64,000 nt of DNA from Apoderus coryli (Eukaryota > Arthropoda > Insecta > Coleoptera > Attelabidae), in assembly GCA_911728435.2 (NCBI GenBank), contig OU452208.1, positions 2,666,001-2,730,000 on the forward strand, in the 5' to 3' direction. Position 1 is the first letter of the stretch. The number at the start of each line of letters is the position of its first letter. Below the pieces are notes generated by a model that searched no databases, had not been told where the DNA came from, and saw only the letters and a program-made list of their open reading frames with translations. Of the stretch, positions 11,216 to 22,148 are shown in pieces. Made by a program: the position numbers and the translations under genes.

Positions 11216-11375
11216 AAGAATTTTTTATTTCTTGGGGTTTTAAGTTCTCAAAAGACAAAATTCTAATAACGCATGTTTATTATGCTGTCAAAATAAACCA
11301 TCCTTTACACACAGTACGACGTTTCGCTACCATTATTTGCACCTTCATCAGGCTTTCCAAATTTTATTTTTCATG
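11216..11375. repeat. Left arm of palindromic element 1
   Basis: This 160-bp arm is the near-complement of 13305-13464: both hold (in one or the other orientation) AAACCATCCTTTACACACAG and ACGACGTTTCG. On the minus strand it carries a hammerhead-like core CTGATGA...GAAACGTC whose stem II has mutated (GGTGC faces GGTAGC). The arms now enclose a LINE and a second, shorter hairpin. Confidence 0.8.
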
Positions 11376-13157
11376 CTGACGTGTTTAACAAACATTATTG
11401 CAGCGTCGGTCAGAAGTTAGCTAATGAGATTCGAACAAATAGCCTGTCTAACACCAATGTGGTATTTCCACCTCGCACAGACCGGTCACTTTTTCTTTCA
11501 CCAACAACAGAAAATGAAATTATCAATATTATCAACGATCTTAAAAACGACTCTTCTCCAGGAAATGATGGCATTGAAAGTAAAACTCTTAAGGTAGTAA
11601 AACATGTGATTAGTAAACCCCTTTCGGAATTGATCAATTTAATATACGCAAAAGGAATGTTTCCTGATATTTTCAAAGATGCAATAATTATTCCGATATA
11701 TAAATCAGGAGATAAAAGATGTGTAACAAATTACAGACCTATAAGCCTAATTTCTAATATTGCAAAAATCATCGAGAAAACTATAAAGAAACGTTTGTTG
11801 TCATTTTTTGATAGCAACATGCGAATTTCAAATAAACAATTTGGATTTCAGGCAAAGAAAAGCACCTCTCACGCAATAGCTCTGTCTAAAAAAATTTACA
11901 ACAATTTGGACCATGGCAGGCATGGAATTCCACAAGGGACTGTGTTGGGCCCTGTCCTATTTATAGCATATATAAATGACCTCCTTTCATTGCAATGTCA
12001 TGGGGAGGTTATATCTTATGCTGATGATACAGTACTATTAGTTTCTGCAAATACCAAGGAAGAAGTTTAAGTCAAAATTCAAAGTGATCTCAGGCTAATA
12101 ACTGACTGTCTCGACTCGAATTTGTTAACAATTAATTTAACTAAAACATCATACATCCCATTTGCAATTAACAAAACGAAACTACCGGATACGACACATT
12201 CTGCATATCTACCGCAACGGCAATACCTATGGACATTAAATCCCTCTGATAAAGTCAAATATCTTGGCGTAACTCTTGATGCCTGTTTCAAATGGGCTAC
12301 ACACATTCGCAATGTTGCAAATAAAGTACGGTCTTTGTTATTTATGTTCAGAAAACTGAAAACTATCGTAACCCCGGGCCAATTAATATCGTTATATTAT
12401 GCATTGGTACAACCCCATCTTTTGTACGGAATTATAGGCTGGGGAGGTGCTTACCAAAATGTATTAAACCCACTGGATATAGCACAGAAACGAATTTTAA
12501 AAATAATATTTGGTTTAAGCGCTTATTATTCAACCAATCTGCTTTTTAGAGAATGCAAAATGCTATCAATAAGAAATTTTTTTTATAAACAAACCCTTAT
12601 TTTTTCAATAAAAAGCGATTGTGACAGCTCAGCAGGGTCCTCTCATGATTATGGAACAAGATTTAAAGAAAATAAAAATTTGGACTTGCTACGAACAAAA
12701 AAAAGTATCGGACAAAGATCGTATAATTATGTAAATGTAAAACTTTATAATCTACTTCCCAGAGAGCTTAGAGAAAAAAGTAAATTAAAATCCTTCAAAA
12801 AGCTCTTAACAAATTGGTTAATTGACGAAAATTTTTCCATCTTGTAAATGTATAATTATTAAGAAGATTATTATGTTATATTATTATAATTAGTTATCGG
12901 TGTAAATTCATTAGCCAATGAATTAGACATGTAATTTTATATTATTGTGTATCCATTCTTTTTTTGTAGGGTAAAATTTTCAATTTGTATTTTAAGCCTT
13001 GTTTTATGCAGACAAGCTTTGCTTAAGCAAAAACAAGGTATTATTTTGTACTAGAACATGATGTATCAGCTATTTACATATTTATTACCCAATGTATTTA
13101 TACTTTATAATTATTTTGTAAAAGATTATTGGTTGTGAATAAATATTGTTATAATTA
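11376..13157 (+). mobile_element. LINE ORF2 copy lying between the palindrome arms
   Basis: The frame 11381-12847 (+) encodes RT: GNDGIESKTLKVVK, NYRPISLISNIAKIIEK, NKQFGFQAKKSTSHA, HGIPQGTVLGPVLF and YADDTVLLVSAN, then C-terminal LTINLTKTSYIPFAINKTK and LKYLGVTLDACFKW-like sequence. One in-frame TAA at 12068-12070 interrupts it. The palm segment carrying the first catalytic Asp (the '.D..KAFD' motif) is deleted between KKIYNNLDHG and RHGIPQGT, so the copy is dead twice over. It begins right at the inner edge of the left arm. This subfamily differs from the CR1-like copies with FADDLKIF. Confidence 0.8.
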
Positions 13158-13306
13158 TTATGTCCGGTCACAAATTCACACAAAACGAACAATACGATTA
13201 ATTTATATAAACAAAGGACGACGTTTACATGTTTAGAATATATAATTGTACAAATTAAAACTCACCTGTGTTCGTTTTTTGTTTTGTGTGAATTTGTGAC
13301 CGGACA
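13158..13306. repeat. Short hairpin, about 150 bp, abutting right arm of palindrome 1
   Basis: TGTCCGGTCACAAATTCACA at 13161-13180 returns inverted as TGTGAATTTGTGACCGGACA at 13286-13306, enclosing about 100 bp. It overlaps the first bases of the larger right arm. It could be a small MITE or the original centre of the palindrome. Confidence 0.7.
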
Positions 13307-13464
13307 TGAAAAATAAAATTTGGAAAGCCTGATGAAGGTGCAAATAATGGCACCGAAACGTCGTACTGTGTGTAAAGGATGGTTTATTTTGACAGCGTAA
13401 TAAACATGCGATATTAGAATTTTGTGTTTTGAGAACCTAAAACCCCTAGAAATAAAAAATTCTT
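13305..13464. repeat. Right arm of palindromic element 1
   Basis: Complement of the arm at 11216-11375 with roughly one difference per 10-15 bases by eye. It contains the better-preserved hammerhead-like motif of the pair (13325-13370). Arm length and HHR content resemble the pseudo-LTRs reported for Penelope-like elements, but no Penelope reverse transcriptase is present. Confidence 0.8.
13325..13370 (+). ncRNA. Hammerhead-ribozyme-like motif in palindrome 1
   Basis: CTGATGA is followed by one extra A, a stem II GGTGC-AAATAATG-GCACC, then GAAACGTC, where ACGT forms a minimal palindromic stem III and GTC is the cleavage triplet. Stem I pairing (GC before the core against GT after) is weak. 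All invariant core bases are present. Confidence 0.55.
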
Positions 13465-13723
13465 ATTGATAACTTATAATGGATTTTATCATATGATATG
13501 AAACTGACTAGGTAGTCACAAATTGAATTTTTTTTTATTATAACAGCTATGCTACGTAAATTATCAATAATGCCATTGAAATAAACAAAAAAAAATAGAA
13601 TTCCATGTTACAAAATAGTATAGGCGGTGTTGCCATTGTCTGTTCATGACTTGTCTAAAGAAGGCTGTGACATTCGGAACGTTATCCTTTTTATGTTAGA
13701 TAGTCGTAAAAGCTTTGTCTTAC

Positions 13724-13918
13724 CTATTGACGGACTCATAGAAAATGCTGAAACCATCCAATGAACAGGTCGTGCAGGTACATCAATATTAAAAATGTAG
13801 CGACCATGTGGTCCAATATTTACGTCTCGCCATAACCAAACATTTTCGTATTGTCGCTGAATGCGATTGAAACGGAATTTACGGAACAGTGCCAAATCAG
13901 TGTTGTTGTCATAGGTAC
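13724..13918 (-). CDS. Mcr: Mcr exon: A2M domain after the LDLa module
   Basis: The exon reads CTYDNNTDLALFRKFRFNRI and then ENVWLWRDVNIGPHGRYIF and PARPVHWMVSAFSMSPSIG. It matches the conserved alpha-2-macroglobulin domain 'E.WLW.D...G..G......+PD....W..+AF.+S...G'. The first base completes the Cys that closes the LDLa module of the previous exon (T|GT). Acceptor TTTAG at 13923-13919, donor GTAAGA at 13723. In phase 1, out phase 1. Confidence 0.95.
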
Positions 13919-14049
13919 CTAAATCAATATTATGATATTAATATATTTAATTAGTATAAGAAATGCAGTAAGTTTAATGCGAAATATTTTCCAATACAAA
14001 AAACAAATTAAACAAAACTAATCTTCTACAGAAGAAGTGCGCATGCGCC

Positions 14050-15250
14050 AATAAAGGACTACATCGACAGATGTATAGTCTGCATCAGGAGCGGCTGGTG
14101 TATGAGAGCTGCATTCTTCTGTTTCGAATCCGTGTTTGTAGGCAAATCAGTGTGGCCATGGACTTTTTTATAAGAACTGCATTTTTGTTTTATCGACAAA
14201 TTGCTGTTAAATACATCTAAAGGCGACTGCACATTTCCTACATCGGATCTGACTGAAACACGATTTTGAATCGGACGGCTACCGCACATTACCGACAGAA
14301 TATTTCCGATTTCATTTGACTTATTAGTCTAGCAGCAGCAAGCATCAGTGTAGCTGCCGCGTTCTTCTTTGTGTTGTACAACCGCATAAAACAAATAGAA
14401 AGTGGACGACGGAGAGTTATTGACAAAATAAAAAAACAAGAAATAAGAAAACGTCAATATTGAATACATCCGTTGAATACACAGAGAAATAAACAAAACA
14501 GAACCGAATTTAACATCGTGAGTAATACGTGTAAACCAAAATAGAAAATTTTACAACCATTGGAACTGCAACCACCGACATCAAAAGAACGATTGCAAGA
14601 AATATCGGAATATTTTAACAGGAATGTGCAGTAGGTGGAAAACACCCGCGACTAATTTGTACACTGCACTAGTAGTTCTGTTGGCTGTAGTTGATGCATA
14701 TTTTCATTTTGTTGCAATTGATGTGACAGCTAAATTTCCCCAGTCCAAAAGCATTAGCAAATACAGATTTACCATCGCTTCCAATCCATTTCTGGGTAAC
14801 GAAACTTTCTCTTCTTGAGGCCTTATCCGAGGAATACTTTGAATGGAGAATGTCGAGTATATAGGCTGAGCCGGGCATATCGCCTTGTAGTTGTGTGTAC
14901 TTTTGGCATCCCTTCTAACAAGTGGAGGGTATTTCATACTAGTATGACAATTCCGCCAGATTTTGCGGATTCGGAAACACCGACAGCTTGCGTATTACAC
15001 AATTTTGTAAGCACAAGAGATGGCTATAACTTTTTAGATTCTCTTACTCATTATTTTGAAGATTTCGATGTCCTCAACATAGATCTAGCAATCAAGGGCG
15101 AAATATGAGAGACTGCTTTACAGAATATTTCATTTCACAGGCATTTTGACGTAATTAGTGACGTATATTTCACGTCAAAATCACGTCCCTTGCTAGCTGG
15201 GATACAGTGCGTTAGTAACCGACTCTGATGTCCGATCCAGATCGGAGGCG
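14050..15250 (+). mobile_element. PIF/Harbinger DNA transposon remnant
   Basis: Plus-strand pieces match the DDE nuclease of Harbinger transposases: LVVLLAVVDAYFHFVAIDV (14650-14735, around the second catalytic Asp) and, after a frameshift near 14815, YRLSRAYRLVVVCTFGIPSN and KWRVFHTSMTIPPDF, then ACVLHNFV, the typical C-terminal helix. Stops and frameshifts show it is dead. The outer ends are uncertain: the flanks at 14220-14300 and 15200-15260 share ATCGGA-rich text but I could not align a clear inverted repeat. Confidence 0.75.
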
Positions 15251-15314
15251 TGCGAAATTGGCTGTATCAAGGCTTAAATTCTAACTTAATAATTCTTAAG
15301 TAATAAAATCTTAC

Positions 15315-15503
15315 ATCCTGATTCGTCAGTACCATCTTCACAATCTCGAACGTAGTCACATCGTTTACTTAACCTATAACATCGTCCATTTAAACATTCG
15401 CCATAACCCAACGAAATATTACAAAAAGATTGTCTTCTATGCAACGGGAAGTCGCTGAATACTACGAGCCCTGCGAATTCGAACGTTCTATTGGCGTCAA
15501 TAC
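15315..15503 (-). CDS. Mcr: Mcr exon: LDL-receptor class A module in bait region
   Basis: The exon starts [19 protein letters not shown] and then encodes an LDLa repeat: six cysteines in the order C-x6-...[20 protein letters not shown], closing with EDGTDESGC, the calcium-binding DxSDE-type box. An LDLa module in place of the bait region is the distinguishing mark of insect Mcr among TEP proteins. Acceptor is a long T tract ending TTAG at 15504; donor GTAAGA at 15314. In phase 1, out phase 1. A short exon may be missing between this and 19803, since the phases allow one. Confidence 0.95.
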
Positions 15504-15589
15504 CTAAAAAAAAAAGAAAATGATCAAATCAGAAATCACTTTACAATCAATATAACTAGGTATATTTTGTTCGCGCCTGCGCTACTGAC

Positions 15590-17290
15590 ATGTACGCTAG
15601 TGTTTTTTTTTTGACTTACCGTAAGTACTTGATGGAAAATATACCAAATCATCTGGATTACCATCCCTTGAAAAGAATTCATGCTGAAGAGTACCTGAAA
15701 AATTCATCAATATACCACTTAGTTGCTAGAAGCATAATGAATGTTGTCTATAGATGTATTCATACAAGAAGTAGTCCAAGTGTAAAGTGTAATATCCGGA
15801 GAATGTATTAGAGTGTTTCCTTTACGTAGAAAAACCGATTTCAAGACTGGACACGCTATTAAATGGTTTACACCTGAAATTAGGCAAATGCGCGAAACAC
15901 TTGCGCTATTGCGAGGACTGTATACACAGTTTCCACAAATCGAAGGTATAAAAGACATGGTTCGCTCTTGTCGTAACTCGTATAGATCTCATATTAAAAT
16001 GGCAAAAAAAAATGCGAACGATACGTATATTGCAGATGGTTCTAATATTGCCAGGGCTACATGGGATATTATCAACAATAAAAGGAATAGTTCTGCTACC
16101 CAACAATCATTAACAAATCTTACTGCTGATGATTTCAATACATATTTTACCAGTATTGCGGAAACTTTAACCTATGACTTATCCTCAAATATCAGTCCAC
16201 TGGATTTGTTGTCTATTGACATTCCTGGCAATTTTGAGTTTAATGAAATATCTTTTATTGAGATGAGATATATAATAAACTCTTTTAAAAATAAAAGCTC
16301 GAAAGACATTTTTGATTTCAATATCGTAATCATTAAATATATTAAGGATATAATAATTATACCATTGACAATATTGATTAATTTGGCGATCTCATCCGGT
16401 ATGTTTCCGAGTTGTCTGAAATTTAGTAAAATTATACCGTTATTCAAAAAAGGATCTCCAGATGAATTGAACAACTATCGCCCTATTTCTATAGTGCCTG
16501 TTCTAGGCAAAATTTTTGAAAAGATACTCTTTAAACAATTAGCCAACTATTTTGAAAGAAATAATTTATTTTCTCCGAAACAATTTGGATTTGGACCGAA
16601 ACTTAACACCGTTTCAGCTATAGAAAACTTTATAAATAGCGTTATAACCGCTTTTGAGAGTAGAAGGCTTCTGGGGGCTTCTTTTCTTGATTTAATAAAG
16701 GCGTTTGATTGCGTCTCACACGATATCTTGTTGGGTAAACTGGAGCGCTACGGTATGAGTGCGAATTCGATTCGTTTGCTGAGTTCCTATCTCACTGGTA
16801 GGAATGTTGTAACGATGTTTGAGTCAAAGTCTTCTCAGCCCTTGTTGAGCTTTTGTGGAGTCCCACAGGGCTCGGTCCTCAAACCTCTATTGTTTTTGAT
16901 TTTCATTAATGATTTACCGCTACATCTGCCATGCTCTGACCTGACATTGTTTGCAGACGATTCAACTATTGTCGATGTTGAACCGTCGAGTGATGTTCTG
17001 GCCTCAAGTATGATTAATTCACAGTCGAGGGCTGCGGACTGGTTTGCAGCTAACAAACTCTGTATGAATGCCAATAAAACAGCTACTAAAATATTTATAT
17101 TACGTGTGACGGATGTTGCTGTTTCTGATGAATTCCTCAGCACTGACTTTCTGTTTTGATTAAGTTATATACATTTCTATGTTTTTATGTTGTGTTATGT
17201 AATATTTTAATATTTAATATGACTTGTGTAAACCTTTTTTGGTAATGATAATAATAAATAATAAATAAAATAAAGCCCTATGGATAACTG
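15590..17290 (+). mobile_element. LINE copy A: ORF2 with 3' half deleted
   Basis: The frame 15813-17159 (448 codons) encodes the linker and RT: NNYRPISIVPVLGKIFEKIL, KQFGFGPKLNTVSAIENF, SFLDLIKAFDCVSHDILL, GVPQGSVLKPLLF and LFADDSTIVDV. The FADD box is intact; Gly-Pro in the PQGS..GP motif is Lys-Pro. After NKTATKIFILR the C-terminal domain is missing and the frame jumps to the last residues SDEFLSTDFLF. The 3' UTR runs to 17280 and ends in AATAAATAATAAATAAAATAA. Copy B at 26032-27100 is closely similar and has a different internal deletion. Confidence 0.85.
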
Positions 17291-17683
17291 CACTATACAG
17301 TTAGCGGTTAGCAAAATCTGTCAAAAGTTTAAAAACAGTACGTGCTTTCTATCGATATTCGACATTTAAGAAACCAACTAAGGTTAACTAGGTTAACAAA
17401 GCGCATCATACCCTGACGGCCGTGATTTTAGATTTCTGAAACCACACCACAAATTTTTAGTGAAAGACAAACTTCTTAACCAGCTGAGGAACGCATCAAC
17501 TTGATAATTATAAATAACGAGAAACTAATGTTGTTCTTAGTGATTTTCAAAGTACTGAAAATGGGTTAACACACCAAGTTTTGGTCGCAGATATCAGTTG
17601 TAAAAATGTTTGTGGGTGGAAATCTTTTTGCAATTTCAAACAATAAATCTATAACTTTTAATGGCCTCGATTGCCTAACCATT
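17291..17683. other. Intronic stretch without a recognised feature
   Basis: AT-rich intron DNA between LINE copy A and the direct repeat at 17684. I looked for a short Mcr exon on the minus strand here and saw none. Confidence 0.4.
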
Positions 17684-17935
17684 TATATGAGGACAAATGG
17701 CAATTTGGAATCAAACTGAATCAATACAAATAAAAGCGTAAGTAGAGTTAGACCAACAGTATAATAAAAATTGATAATAAACCTCCTTCTCGAGAAAGTC
17801 ATATTTACGTTTATTAGCATTTAAGGTGAGTTTATTTTGGCAAGACTGATCCCTTAAGCTATATATTTGTCATGTACAGTCCTTATAGAAGACAAATTAG
17901 TCTTTATTTTCAATATTAGAAGCTAATAATTCAAA
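17684..17935. repeat. Left copy of a 250-bp direct repeat flanking a LINE
   Basis: TATATGAGGACAAATGGCAA starts a block that recurs at 19478-19740 in the same orientation, including CTCCTTCTCGAGAAAGTCAT and GGCAAGACTGATCCCTTAAG. The copies differ by a few substitutions and two small indels (19532-19540 and about 12 bases near 19662-19674). The LINE at 18180-19478 sits between them. Confidence 0.8.
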
Positions 17936-18087
17936 TTATCAGTGAAACCACCGTGTTGTTATACAAGCTATCACAGAATAACGTGGGCATAGAGCAACCG
18001 CAGATTGCTCACATTAAAATAAGTTGATGTAACTGTATTTACCTCAGTACCCAACCCCTTCGCTAGCTAGTAAATGTCCTTCAAAGT

Positions 18088-18180
18088 ATTACAGGGAAAG
18101 TATTGTGAACGCGCTAAAAAAAATTGAGACGGATGTAAACATTTTGAAGTCCCCAGAGACGACTAACACGGAATCATATT
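18088..18180. repeat. Dispersed repeat, ACAGGGAAAGT...GAACGCG family
   Basis: ACAGGGAAAGTATTGTGAAC, then CGCG, AGACGGAT and TTGAAGTCCCC-AGAGACGA matches 50396-50490, about 32 kb away, with only scattered differences. The shared block is non-coding and may be the end of a DNA transposon. It lies immediately before the 3' end of the LINE at 18180. Confidence 0.6.
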
Positions 18181-19478
18181 ATAAATAATAAATAAATAAA
18201 GCGTTTATTGCCCAACAGTTTCCCATTTAAAGGACAATATTTCAAACTAAAAAATTAAATGCTTAAATAAACTAAAATACTAATTTATAAATCCTAATTA
18301 ATTCCACACACATACACACACCTAAACCACAAATGTCTCTGCAGCTACCATTTTTAAGTGATTGCCTGTAGTTATAAAAATGTCACACCTATCAGACACT
18401 CTATTAAAATTAGAACACATGACATGAACAGGCGATCTTAACAGTACATTGGTCCTAGCTCTGTGTAAGTGAAATGTTAAATTGGACCTTGTATTTAACC
18501 TAGGAACTAACAAATTCAAGCAAGACAGCAGAAAAGAGCAGTCGATTTTTTCTCTAAGCAATTTATATAAGATGGTTAATGAGCTCTGAATTCTTCGGTA
18601 CTCCAGACTCTGAACGTCAAAACGTGATTGTAACAATTCATGATCGAAACCTCTTACTGGATAAGCACCATCGGCTCTAAAAACTAAATATTTCAAAAAT
18701 CCACGTTGCATTTGCTCGACCTCTAGTTTATGAATATTATACTGAGGATACCAGATGATGGCAGAATACTCCAATTTTGACCTCACATAGGCATTGAACA
18801 AGGTGATAAGGGCAGAGGTATTATTAAAGCCTTTGCAGTTACGCATTATAAAGCTATACATGCGAGATGCCTCACCAACCATTCTTTCCATATGCTCCAA
18901 AAACTGGAACCTCTGATCGAAGGTAACACCAAGATCCGTGAATACCCGACATCGTTCAAGTTTATTTGTGGAAATTGCATACGGATAGTCAATAAACGTT
19001 GTTTTACGTGTAAAACTCAGACATGTGCATTTACGAATGTTAAGAGACAATTTGTTACTGTCGCACCACCTTTCTAGAGCACACAGATCATGCTGCAGGT
19101 TTATGCAATCTGATACTGAATCTATGGAGGCGAAGATTTTTAAGTCGTCTGCGAAAAATAGAGTACGATGAAGTAAACACGGGTCCAGGTCATTGATGAA
19201 AAGAAGGAACAACAATGGACCTAAGTTAGAACCCTGGGGCACTCCTGACGTGGCCGAGTAAAAACAAGATTTAAAGCCGTTGTAAAAGAGATATTGTTTC
19301 CGATCATGCAAGTATGAGTTGCATAAAGATATCAAGCCGGAAGGAAATCCATCATACGTATGCAGTTTACTCAGCAATATGCCATGGTCTAACCTATCAA
19401 AGGCTTTGGTGAAATCAGTATAGATTACATCCAGTTGACCGCCGTGATCAAGAGTTTCAGAGATACAGTAGGTAACTT
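18180..19478 (-). mobile_element. 5'-truncated CR1-like LINE with open RT C-terminal half
   Basis: The frame 19509-18322 is open for 395 codons: VIYTDFTKAFDRLDHGILL, GVPQGSNLGPLLFLLFINDL, LFFADDLKIF, then the C-terminal domain (LFNAYVRSKLEYSAIIWYP, RTNVLLRSPVHVMCSNF). The first 15 or so residues of that frame lie in the flanking repeat. The element is truncated in the RT finger region but otherwise undamaged. The 3' end at about 18185 is (AAT)n with AATAAAGCG. Confidence 0.85.
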
Positions 19479-19740
19479 TATATGAGGACAAATGGCAATT
19501 TGGAATCAAACTAAATCAATACAAATAAAATCGAAAAAGCGTAAGTAGAGTTAGATCATTAGTATAATAAAAATTGATAGTAAACCTCCTTCTCGAGAAA
19601 GTCATATTTACGTTTATTAGCATTTAAGGTGAGTTTATTTTGGCAAGACTGATCCCTTAAGAACACCAGTATAAGCTATATATTTGTCATGTACAGTCCT
19701 TATAGAAGACAAATTAGTCTTAATTTTTATATATTAGAAA
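19478..19740. repeat. Right copy of the 250-bp direct repeat
   Basis: Second copy of 17684-17935. It includes two short segments absent from the left copy, suggesting either that the left copy lost them or that these are two related repeats rather than an exact duplication made on insertion. Confidence 0.8.
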
Positions 19741-19802
19741 CTATATTATTATAAACTATAGTTCGGTACCTTATTTTATGTCTATTACTATCATATTCTT
19801 AC

Positions 19803-19992
19803 CATTTGTATCCTCATCAAACGTCATCATTTTCTTAATAACTTTAGCGTATGTCAACTCGTTGCCGGCCTGCATCGTGTAGAATGCTCGATCGATACCA
19901 GATAAACCAACATAGGAACCAGGTTCCCCATAAATTGCTACTTCTACTTTATGACCGGTACGTGCTTTTTTATTATTGATAAATACGTTAAA
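19803..19992 (-). CDS. Mcr: Mcr exon: MG6 segment before the bait position
   Basis: The exon reads FNVFINNKKARTGHKVEVAI, then YGEPGSYVGLSGIDRAFYTM and GNELTYAKVIKKMMTFDEDTN. 'G.YVGL+.+D.....' is the conserved segment just before the bait region in alpha-2-macroglobulins. Acceptor TTTCAG at 19998-19993, donor GTAAGA at 19802. In phase 0, out phase 1. Confidence 0.95.
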
Positions 19993-19999
19993 CTGAAAT

Positions 20000-21105
20000 A
20001 AGAGAGGACTTTATTGCTCAACAGAATTCTCCCTTAACAGAGCAACATTCCAACGCATATTTTGAGTTCAACAACGAATAATCGATTTCTCTAACAGGCT
20101 AAATTCCGTCCACCCATGACAGATATTCTCGAACGCACATAAGAGTTATTCAAGAGAGTCTCCGTGTTATTTACTAAAACACCCCTCCAGTATGGTCTCA
20201 TCAATATGCACGGAAAATTCAGAACATTTTTCTTTCTAGAGAGGGTCATAACTTTATCAGCGTTTAGCGATAATCTATTAATTTTAAACCAATTTTCAAT
20301 AGCTCTGAGTTCGGTCTACCACTGGACACAGTCCATTCTGGATGCGACTGGGCAAACAACTTAAAACCATCGGCGAAGAAAGGCCACTTTACGTGTGGAC
20401 AATCATTGAGATCATTGATAAACATCCAGAACAGCAATGGACGCAAGCTTGATTCCTGAGGGTGGCCTTCTGCGATTTGTAGCCATATACATACATATAT
20501 GTGTTTCTCAATAAGTATCCGATGATCCAAACGGTCCAAGTATAGAATAGACAACATCCAGTTGTTCACCCCCACCAACATGACTCACTTGTTGCGTAAA
20601 AGTTCCAAGGTTGGTGGGGGTAGACCTTTTCGGAAAAGATCCATGTTGATTCTGTCCATGTACTGAATTACATGTTCTGTTATAAAATACCTATTCAGAT
20701 ATTTGGAGATATTGATTACTGATAAATGATCCATCTCCAGATTTGTAAATTTGAACAACTCGCGCCTCTCGTCATCGATGCTGTAATTCACAAACTCTGA
20801 GGGCCATATTAATCATCGCACTCCAATGCAATCCCTTACTAGGAATGATGGCAATCCATTAGGACCGGTCGTAAACTTGTTCTTCAACATTTTACAAGCG
20901 TCAATGATCTCACCCTCAGGAACACCGAGTATAGAAATTCGTGATTAAGACATAATATTGATATCAGATTCACAAAGTCTCAGAAATAAAACATTGAAAA
21001 ACTCAGCAAAATATAGCCTGCGGTTCGTTGTACTGCGAACCCTTAAGTGACGTAATCCCAAATCTAATGTTGCCTTGTTTTCACAAAAAATTAAGATGCA
21101 TTTGA
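20000..21105 (-). mobile_element. Heavily decayed CR1-like LINE fragment
   Basis: Minus-strand scraps in shifting frames match ORF2: NKFTTGPNGLPSFLVRDC (20830-20885), a decayed finger region (20791-20585), LDRLDHRILI, then SSLRPLLFWMFINDLN and FFADGFKLFAQS (20581-20300). The catalytic box is F-A-D-G. The PQGS motif is Pro-Gln-Glu-Ser. It is older than the neighbouring LINEs. Confidence 0.7.
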
Positions 21106-21631
21106 TATATACAGGGTGAGTCGAGAGGAATGGGCCTAACTCTAAGGGTATCAAAATAATAAGAAAATACTTAAATGTTGTTATCCAATATTCATTTGTT
21201 TTCAAGTTACAGCGTTAAATAACATAATAATATTGGTAAACCAAAATTGCAAACATTAACATTGTTTTAAATAAATCATTGGTTTAGTAAATTTTCAAAA
21301 TTACCGCCATTGACTTCCAAACATTTCCTGCTTCGCTTACGAAGTGCGTGCGTGGAACTTCTAATTGATGCGTGCCTTTCTTTAATAATGAGTGTAGCAT
21401 TTTGAATGCCTCTATTTAATGCATCCCTAGTATCTACTTTTACTTTGCAAACCACAGTTTTTAACCAACCCCATAAATTGTAGAATTATAAAATGAATTT
21501 GTGACCGTAAATAAAAATGGTAAATAATTTCGTGGCATAGCGGACAAAATGACTGGTTACACAAGGGATTTTGTGTAATTTAGCAGGGCCTCAGTCTAAT
21601 TCAGTAGAACCAGGCCGAGGCATGGGTCGAC

Positions 21632-21680
21632 AGATACTGACGAATTCGTTTTGCTCTTATTATGAGCTCGTCAGAGTACC
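21632..21680 (-). ncRNA. Hammerhead-like motif, left arm of palindrome 2
   Basis: On the minus strand: GGTACT, CTGACGA, stem II GCTC-ATAATAA-GAGC, AAAA, stem III palindrome CGAATTCG, then TC and AGTATC. GGTACT pairs with AGTATC over 6 bp as stem I. The one fault is the core GAAA reading AAAA, a change of the invariant G12, so cleavage is not expected. Confidence 0.5.
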
Positions 21681-22098
21681 ATAGTCGTTGCCCATCTATA
21701 ATATCGGCCTGCATTTAATCACAATGAGATATACAATAGTAGATATATATAAACTAGTACCATCTACATACATATAGAAATGCATATCCCATCATAAACG
21801 ACGACGGCCGAACACTTGGAGACCACCGTCCAAAGCGTTGCTGATACCCAAATATTTTGGGTGACGCTAGCAGAAATGGTCTCCTGCTAGCGTTTTGTGT
21901 TTACACTATTTTCATTTCATTTCGATTTTTATTTCTATTGTACGGCTGGTGTTACCTATACATTGGATTTGATCGGCCTCTTTATGATGGGATATGCATT
22001 TCTATGTGTATGTAGATGGTACTAGTTTACATATATCTATTGTTGTATATCTCATTTTGATTAAATGCAGGCCGATATTATAGATGGGCAACGACTAT

Positions 22099-22148
22099 GG
22101 TACTCTGACGAAGCTCATAATAAGAGCAAAACGAATTCGTCAGTATCT
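22099..22148 (+). ncRNA. Hammerhead-like motif, right arm of palindrome 2
   Basis: Mirror copy of the motif at 21632-21680: CTGACGA, one extra A, GCTC-ATAATAA-GAGC, AAAACGAATTCGTC. The same G12-to-A change is present in both arms, so it predates or was copied with the duplication that made the palindrome. Confidence 0.5.
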
